From CATQHQ01 sp965243805 (lineage in GTDB: Bacteria; Gemmatimonadota; Gemmatimonadetes; Longimicrobiales; Gaopeijiaceae), in contig OZ251577.1 of assembly GCA_965243805.1 (NCBI GenBank), positions 1 through 64,000 on the forward strand: a stretch of 64,000 bases of DNA, given 5' to 3'. This document shows positions 25,901-34,900 of the stretch, piece after piece; positions within the stretch are counted from its first letter, which is position 1, and each line of letters starts with the position of its first letter. Made by a program: the position numbers and the translations under genes. A model generated the notes under the pieces. It ran no database searches, was not told the DNA's origin, and was given only the letters and a program-made list of their open reading frames with translations.

Positions 25901-28900
25901 TGCCCGCGTCCGCGTATTGCACGGTCACCTGCTTGGTCGTCGCCCCCGTCAGGACGACGGTGAAAGACAGGGCAGTCGTCTCGCCTGGGTCGCCCTCGGT
26001 CGCGCTGGGAGAGTTGTTGATCGACAGAGTGGGCGCGCCATCGTCGTCGAGGATCGTGCCCCTGCCAGGAGAGCCCCCGGTGGCAGCACCTCCGGCGGCC
26101 CCCGCGATCTGTGCGTTGACGGCGTCGGCCAGCGAGAGGACGACCGTCTCGTCGTCCTCGTCCAGGAGATCGCCCAGCACGGTCACTTCGATCGTCTTGC
26201 CCGTGTCGCCGGGAGCGAAGGTTAGGGTGCCAGGCGCGACCTCTTCGTAGTCGACGCCGGGAGCGGCCGTGCCTGTCCTCGCATCGGCATAGCTTACCTC
26301 TACGCTCTGGTAGCTAGGCGGGCTGAGCGCGACGGTGAAGGCGAGCGTCGTCGATCCGAAGTCTCCCTCCCGGATCCGTGGCGAGTCGATCGACAGCACG
26401 GGAACATCGTCGTCCTCGATGACGCCCCTGCCTGTGGATGAAACCAAGCTGGCGTTGCGGCTCCCTTGGAGCGCGAGGACGACCGTCTCGCTGGGTTCGA
26501 CCTCTTGGTCGTCGATCACCGACACTTCGACGGTTCGCAATGTGGCGCCGGGCTCGAAGACCAGCGTTCCCTCGTTGATGGGCTCGTAGTCCAGTCCAGG
26601 CGTGGCCGTGCCTGTCCCCGAGTCGGCGTACCCAACGATCACCGTGTCCTCGCTGGCTGGGCTCAGCGCGACCCTGTACACGAGCGTCGATCCGGTGCCG
26701 TCTTGGCTCTCGCGGACCGCTGGCGAATCAATGAGGACCGTGGGCACCGGTTGCTGATCCTCGTCGTCCACGATCGTCCCGGTGCCAGTGGCGGTGCGCA
26801 CGATGGCGTTCTGTGGAGCACTCAGCGCCAGGACGACCGTCTCGTTGCCCTCGTCGTCTTCGTCACCGACCACCGTGACTGCTACTGTTGCCGTCGTTTC
26901 GCCCGCAGCGAAGGTCAGCGTACCCCCGTCAATGGGCTCGTAGTCCAGGCCAGGCGTGGCCGTGCCTGTCCTGGCGTCGGCGTAGTCCACCTGGACTTGC
27001 TCGACGCTGGCGGGGCGCAAACGCACCGTGAAGCGCATGGTCGGGGTGGAGCCCGTTCCCCCTTCCGTCACGCTGGGCGAGTCGATGAAGAGTTCAGACT
27101 GCGGTCGCGGGTCGTCGTCGTCGGTGATCGTGCCGGTGCCGGTGGCAGTTGCGATCGTGGCGTTCGTCGCGCCGCTAAGCGTGATTTCGACCGTCTCGTT
27201 GGATTCGTCGAGGTCGTCGCCGTTGATGGTGACGGCGATTGTCTTGAGCGTATCGCCAGCAGCGAACGTCAAGGTGCCGCCCGCCAGAGCCGTGTAGTCG
27301 GTGCCGGAGGTGGCCGTGCCGCTACCGGCGTCCGCCCATGCAACCGTCACTTGCTGGCCGCTCTCCGGGGTCAGCTTCACCTCGAACGTCAGTGTTGCCG
27401 TGCTACCGGCGGCACCCTCCGTCACGCTGGGCGACGAGATCGACAGCGACGGCTGACCGTCGTCGTCCGTGATCGTGCCCGTGCCGGTGGCGGTCGAAAT
27501 CGTCGCGTCCGTTGCTCCGCTGAGCGCGACTTCGACTGTCTCGTTGGGCTCGTCCAGGTCGTCGCCGTTGACGGTGACGGCGATCGTCTTGAGTGTGTCG
27601 CCCGCAGCGAACGTCAAGGTCCCGCCCGTGATGGCGGCGTAGTCGGTGCCGGAGGTCGCTGTCCCGCTGCCCGCGTCCGCCCATGCGACCGTCACTTGCT
27701 GGCCGCTCTCCGGGACCAGCTTCACCTCGAACGTCAGCGTTGACGTGCTGCCGGCCGCGCCCTCCGTCACGCTGGGCGACGAGATCGACAGCGACGGCTG
27801 GCCGTCGTCGTCGGTGATCGTGCCCGTGCCGGTGGCAGTGCCGATCGTCGCGTTCGTCGCGCCGCTGAGCGCGACTTCGACCGTCTCGTTGGATTCGTCG
27901 AGATCATCGCCGTTGACGGTGACGGCCACCGTCTTCAAAGTGTCGCCGGCCGCGAACGTCAAGGTCCCGCCGACCACGGCCGCGTAATCGGTGCCAGAGG
28001 TGGCGGTCCCGCTGCCCGCGTCCGCCCATGCCACCGTTACTTGCCTGCCGCTCTCCGGGGTCAGCTTCACCTCGAACGTCAGCGTCGCTGTGCTGCCCGC
28101 CGCGCCTTCTGTCACGCTGGGCGACGAGATCGACAGCGATGGCTGGCCGTCGTCGTCCGTGATCGTGCCCGTGCCGGTGGCGGTCGAAATCGTCGCGTCC
28201 GTTGCTCCGCTGAGCGCGACTTCGACTGTCTCGTTGGGCTCGTCCAGGTCGTCGCCGTTCACCGTGACGGCCACCGTCTTCAAAGTGTCGCCGGCCGCGA
28301 ACGTCAAGGTCCCGCCGACCACCGCCGCGTAATCGGTGCCAGAGGTGGCGGTCCCGCTGCCCGCGTCGGCCCACGCGACCGTCACTTGCTGGCCACTCTC
28401 CGGGGCCAGCTTCACCTCGAACGTCAGTGTTGCCGTGCTACCGGCGGCACCCTCCGTCACGCTGGGCGACGAGATCGACAGCGACGGCTGACCGTCGTCG
28501 TCGGTGATCGTGCCGGTACCAGTGGCAGTCGAGATGGTCGCGTTCGTCGCGCCGCTGAGCGCGACCTCAACCGTCTCGTTCGACTCGTCGAGATCGTCGC
28601 CGTTGACCGTCACCGAGACGGTCTTCAGGGTGTCGCCCGCCGTGAACGTCAAGGTCCCACCCGCCAACGCCGCGTAGTCGGTGCCGGAGGTGGCCGTGCC
28701 GCTTGCCGCATCCGCCCACGTCACCGTCACTTGCCTGCCGCTCTCCGGGGTCAGCTTCACCTCGAACGACATCGTGGTCGTGCTGCCGGTCGCGCCCTCC
28801 GTCACGCTCGGCGACGAGATCGACAGCGACGGCTGGCCGTCGTCGTCGGTGATCGTGCCCGTGCCAGTGGCAGTCGAGATGGTCGCGTTGGTCGCGCCGC

Positions 28901-31900
28901 TGAGCGCGACCTCAACCGTCTCGTTCGACTCGTCGAGATCGTCGCCGTTGACCGTCACCGAGACGGTCTTCAGGGTGTCGCCCGCCGTGAACGTCAAGGT
29001 CCCACCCGCCAACGCCGCGTAGTCGGTGCCGGAGGTGGCCGTGCCGCTTGCCGCATCCGCCCACGTCACCGTCACTTGCCTGCCGCTCTCCGGGGTCAGC
29101 TTCACCTCGAACGACATCGTGGTCGTGCTGCCGGCCGCGCCCTCCGTCACGCTCGGCGACGAGATCGACAGCGACGGCTGGCCGTCGTCGTCCGTGATCG
29201 TGCCCGTGCCGGTGGCAGTCGAGATGGTCGCGTTGGTCGCGCCGCTGAGCGCGACCTCAACCGTCTCGTTCGACTCGTCCAGGTCGTCGCCGTTCACCGT
29301 GACGGCCACCGTCATAAGCGTGTCGCCCGTCGCGAACGTCAGCGTTCCGCCTGCCAGCGCCGCGTAGTCCGTTCCCGACGCTGCCGTGCCGCTGCCCGCG
29401 TCGGCCCACGTCACCGTTACCTGCTTGCCGCTCTCCGCGCTCAACTTCACCTCGAACGTCAGCGTCGACGTGCTGCCGGCGGCACCTTCCGTCACGCTGG
29501 GCGACGAGATCGACAGCGACGGCTGACCGTCGTCGTCCGTGATCGTGCCCGTGCCAGTGGCAGTCGAGATGGTCGCATTCGTCGCGTTGCTGAGCGTGAC
29601 TTCGACCGTCTCGTTCGGCTCGTCCAGGTCGTCGCCGTTCACCGTGACGGCCACCGTCTTCAGAGTGTCGCCCGCAGCGAACGTCAAGGTTCCGTCCGCC
29701 AGAGCCGTGTAGTCGGTGCCGGAGGTGGCCGTGCCGCTACCTGCGTCCGCCCACGTCACCGTCACTTGCTGGCCGCTCTCCGCGCTCAACTTCACCTCGA
29801 ACGTCAGCGTCGACGTGCTGCCGGCGGCACCTTCCGTCACGCTGGGCGACGAGATCGACAGCGACGGCTGGCCGTCGTCGTCGGTGATCGTGCCCGTGCC
29901 GGTGGCGGTCGAGATCGTGGCGTTCATCGCGCCGCTGAGTGTGACTTCGACCGTCTCGTTAGACTCGTCCAGGTCGTCGCCATTCACCGTGACGGCCACC
30001 GTCTTCAGGGTGTCGCCCGCAGCGAACGTCAAGGTTCCGCCCACCAACGCGGCGTAGTCGGTGCCGGAGGTGGCCGTGCCGCTTGCCGCATCCGCCCACG
30101 TCACCGTCACTTGCCTGCCGCTCTCCACACTTAGCTTCACCTCGAACGACATCGTGGTCGTGCTACCGGCGGCGCCTTCCGTCACGCTGGGCGACGAGAT
30201 CGACAGCGACGGTTGCCCGTCGTCGTCCGTGATCGTGCCCGTGCCAGTGGCAGTGGAGATCGCCGCGTTCGTTGCTCCGCTGAGCGCGACCTCGACAGTC
30301 TCGTTCGACTCGTCCAGGTCGTCGCCGTTCACCGTCACCGAGACTGTCTTCAGTGTGTCGCCCGCGGCGAACGTCAAGGTCCCGCCCGCAAGAGCCGCAT
30401 AGTCGGTGCCGGAGGTCGCCGTGCCGCTGCCCGCGTCGGTCCACGTCACCGTCACCTGTTTGCCGCTCTCCGCGCTCAACTTCACATCGAACGACATCGT
30501 GGTCGTGCTGCCCGCCGCGCCTTCTGTCACGGTGGGCGACGAGATCGAGAGGGACGGCTGGCCGTCATCGTCCGTGATCATGCCCGTGCCAGTCGCAGTC
30601 GAGATCGCCGCGTTTGTCGCGCCGCTGAGCGTGACTTCGACAGTCTCGTTGGGCTCGTCGAGATCGTCGCCGTTGACCGTCACCGAGACCGTCTTCAGGG
30701 TGTCGCCCGTGGCGAACGTCAAAGTTCCGCCCGCCAGCGCGGCGTAGTCGCTGCCCGACGTCGCAGTGCCGCTGCCCGCGTCCGCCCACCCTACCGTCAC
30801 CTGCTTGCCGCTCTCCGCGCTCAGCTTCACATCGAACGACATCGTGGTCGTGCTGCCCGCCGCGCCTTCCGTCACGCTGGGCGACGAGATCGACAGCGAC
30901 GGCTGGCCGTCATCGTCCGTGATCGTGCCCGTGCCGGTGGCAGTCGAGATCGTGGCGTTGGTCGCGCCGCTCAGCGCGACTTCGACCGTCTCGTTGGACT
31001 CGTCGAGATCGTCGCCGTTGACCGTCACCGCCACCGTCCTCAGCGTGTCGCCCGTAGCGAACGTCAAGGTACCGCCCGCCAACGCCGCGTAGTCAGTGCC
31101 AGAGGTGGCCGTGCCGCTGGCCGCGTCCGCCCACCCTACCGTCACCTGCTTGCCGCTCTCCGCGCTCAGCTTCACCTCAAACGTCAGCATCGCCGTGCTG
31201 CCGGCGGCGCCTTCCGTCACGCTGGGCGACGAGATCGACAACGACGGCTGCCCGTCGTCGTCGGTGATCGTGCCGGTGCCCGTGGCAGTGGAGATCGCCG
31301 CGTTCGTTGCTCCGCTGAGCGCGACTTCGACCGTCTCGTTCGACTCGTCGAGGTCGTCGCCGTTCACCGTCACCGAGACTGTCTTCAGTGTGTCGCCCGC
31401 GGCGAACGTCAAGGTCCCGCCCACCAGCGCTGCATAGTCCGTTCCCGAGGTCGCCGTGCCGCTTGCCGCGTCGGCCCACGTCACCGTCACCTGCTTGCCG
31501 CTCTCCGCGCTCAGCTTCACCTCGAACGACATGGTGGTCGTGCTGCCGGCGGCGCCCTCCGTCACGCTGGGCGACGAGATCGACAGCGACGGTTGCCCGT
31601 CGTCGTCCGTGATCGTGCCGGTGCCGGTGGCGGTCGAGATCGTCGCGTTCGTCGCGCCGCTCAACGCGACTTCGACCGTCTCGTTTGGCTCGTCCAGGTC
31701 GTCGCCGTTCACCGTGACGGCCACCGTCTTCAGGGTGTCGCCCGCAGCGAACGTCAAGGTCCCGCCCGCCAGCGCTGCGTAGTCGGTGCCGGAGGTGGCG
31801 GTCCCGCTGCCTGCGTCCCCCCATGCGACCGTCACTTGCTGGCCGCTCTCCGGGACCAACATCACCTCGAACGTCAGCGTCGCTGTGCTGCCGGCGGCAC

Positions 31901-34900
31901 CTTCTGTCACGCTCGGTGACGAGATCGAGAGGGACGGCTGGCCGTCGTCGTCGGTGATCGTGCCGGTGCCCGTGGCAGTCGAGATCGCCGCGTTCGTCGC
32001 GCCGCTGAGCGTGACTTCGACCGTCTCGTTTGGCTCGTCCAGGTCGTCGCCGCTGACGGTGACGGCCACCGTCTTTAGCGTGTCGCCCGCCGCGAACGTC
32101 AAGGTACCGCCTGCCAGTGCCGCGTAGTCGGTGCCGGAGGTGGCGGTCCCGCTACCTGCGTCGGCCCACGCCACCGTCACTTGCCGGCCGCTCTCCGGGG
32201 TCAGCTTCACCTCGAACGACATCGTGGTCGTGCTACCAGCCGCGCCTTCCGTCACGCTGGGCGACGAGATCGACAACGACGGCTGCCCGTCGTCGTCCGT
32301 GATCGTGCCGGTGCCGGTGGCGGTCGAGATCGTCGCGTTCGTCGCGCCGCTGAGCGTGACTTCGACCGTCTCGTTCGGCTCGTCCAGGTCGTCGCCGTTC
32401 ACCGTTACGGCCACCGTCTTCAGGGTTTCGCCCGCAGAGAACGTCAGGGTTCCGCCCGCCAACGCGGCGTAGTCGGTGCCGGAGGTGGCCGTGCCGCTTG
32501 CCGCGTCGGCCCACGTCACCGTCACTTGCTTGCCGCTCTCCGGGGTCAGCTTCACCTCGAACGACAGCGTCGCCGAGCTGCCGGCCGCGCCTTCCGTCAC
32601 GCTGGGCGACGAGATCGACAGCGACGGCTGGCCGTCGTCGTCGGTGATCGTGCCCGTGCCAGTGGCGGTCGAGATCGTCGCGTTCGTCGCGCCGCTGAGC
32701 GTGACTTCGACCGTCTCGTTCAACTCGTCGATGACGTCGCCGTTCACCGTTACGGCCACATCTTTCAACGTGTCGCCCGGCGCGAACGTCAGCGTACCGC
32801 CGGCAAAAGCCGCGTAGTCGGTGCCGGAGGTTGCCGTGCCGCTCCCCGCGTCCGCCCACGCCACCGTGACTTGCTTGCCGCTCTCCGCGCTCAGCTTCAC
32901 CTCGAAGGTCAGCGTCGTCGTGCTGCCGGCGGCACCTTCCGCCACGCTCGGCGACGAGATCGACAGCGACGGCTCGCCGTCGTCGTCCGTGATCGTCACC
33001 GCCACGGCCGCCGGGTTGGTCACCCCCTGCGCGTTCGTGGCCGTCGCCGTCACCGACAGATGCTTCTGGCGCTCGTCCAGCGCGTTGTCCACCGCCGTCA
33101 GCGTCACTGTGCCCGTGCTCGTCGAGTCGCCCGCCGCGATCGTCAGCGTCTTGTTGGCACTCAACGTGAAGTCGGCCGCCTCCGCATCCGTGCCCGCCGA
33201 CACCGCGACCGTGATCGTCGTCGCTTGCACCGACGGTGGGCTCATTGTCGCCGTCACCGTCGCAGAGTTGTTCGTCCCGCTCTCGGCCAGCGCCGTGCGC
33301 GACAGCACCAGCGTCACGGTCGGCGTCGTTTCATCGTCGCGGATCGTCAGCGTCAGGTCCCCAGGGTTCGAGTAGCCCCCGAGGCTGTTCGACACCGTGC
33401 CCGACACCGTCACCTGTCGGTTCGGATCGTCCACGGCGTTGTCCACCGCCGAGATCGTCACCGTGCCCGTGCTCCGCGTCTGGCCTGCCGCGATCGTCAG
33501 CGTCTTGTTCGCGCTCAACGTGAAGTCTGCCGAGTCCGCACCTGTGCCCGGAGCCGCCGAGACCGTCACCGTCGTCGCCACGCTCGCCGTCCCGCTCAGT
33601 GCCGCCTCCGCGCGCGTCGAAGTGATCCCCGTGCCGCCCTCGTCGATCGCAGTCTGTCGCAGCGACAGCGTCACCCGCGGCGGATCGTCGTCGTCGGTGA
33701 TCGTGCCCGTGCCCGAATCGTACGTCGTGGTCCCCACCCTCAGCGTGACCACGATCGTCTCGTTCGGCTCGTCCACATTGTCGCCTCGCACCGTCACGCC
33801 GAACGTCTTCAGCGTGTCGCCCGGCTGGAACGTCAACGTCGCGTCGGAGAAGATCGAGTAGTCCGCCGAGTACGTCGCCGTGCCCGAGCGCCCGTCCCCC
33901 ACAGTCGCGTGGATCCGCTTGCCGCTCTCCGTGCTCAGCTTCACCTCGAACGTCAGCGTGGTTTGCGTCCCCGTCGCGCCCTCCGCCACGCTTGGCGAGT
34001 TGATCGACACCGTGGGCGCCGCGTCGTCGTCCGTGATCAACACCGCCACGGCCCGCGGGTTGGTCACCCCCTGCGCGTTCGTGGCCGTCGCCGTCACCGA
34101 CAGGGACTTGTCCCGCTCGTCTAGCGCGTTGTCGACTGCCGTCAGCGTCACCGTGCCCGTGCTCGTCGAATCGCCCGCCGCGATCGTCAGCGTCTTGTTC
34201 GCGCTTAACGTGAAGTCCCCCGAGTCCGCGTTGGAGCCCGTCGACACCGCGACCGTGATCGTTGTCGCCTGTACCGACGGAGGGGTCATCGTCGCCGTCA
34301 CCGTCGCCGAGTTGTTCGTCCCGCTCTCGGTCAGTGTCGTGCGCGACAGCACCAGCATCACCCTCGGCGTCGCCTCGTCGTCGCGGATCGTCAGCGTCAC
34401 GTTGCCAGGGTTCGCGTAGCCCCCGAGGCTGTTCGACACCGTGCCCGACACTGTCACTTCCCTGTCCGGATCGTCCACGGCGTTGTCCACCGCCGAGATC
34501 GTCACCGTGCTCGCGCTCCCCGTCCGGCCCGCCGCGATCGTCAGCGTCTTGTTCGTGCTCAACGTGAAGTCCGACGAGTCCGCACCCGTGCCCGGGGCCG
34601 CCGAGACCGTCACCGTCGTCGCCTCGCTCGACGTCCCGCTCAGCGACGCCCTCACGTGGGTCGAGTTCGCTCCGGCCTCATTGATCGTCGATTGGTCGAG
34701 ACTCAGCGTCACCGTCGGCGGGGCGTCGTCGTCGGTGATCGTTCCCGTGCCCGAACCGTACCTCGTGGTCCCCACCCTCAGCGTGACCACGATCGTCTCG
34801 TTCGGCTCGTCCACGTCGTCGCCTCGCACCGTCACGCCGAACGTCTTCAGCGTGTCGCCCGGCTCGAACGTCAACGTCACGTCGGAGAAGATCGAGTAGT

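Noticed and set aside
28041..34124. Long plus-strand open frames opposite the Calx-beta repeats
   Set aside because: They repeat every 345 bp exactly as the real gene does and have shadow-type composition.
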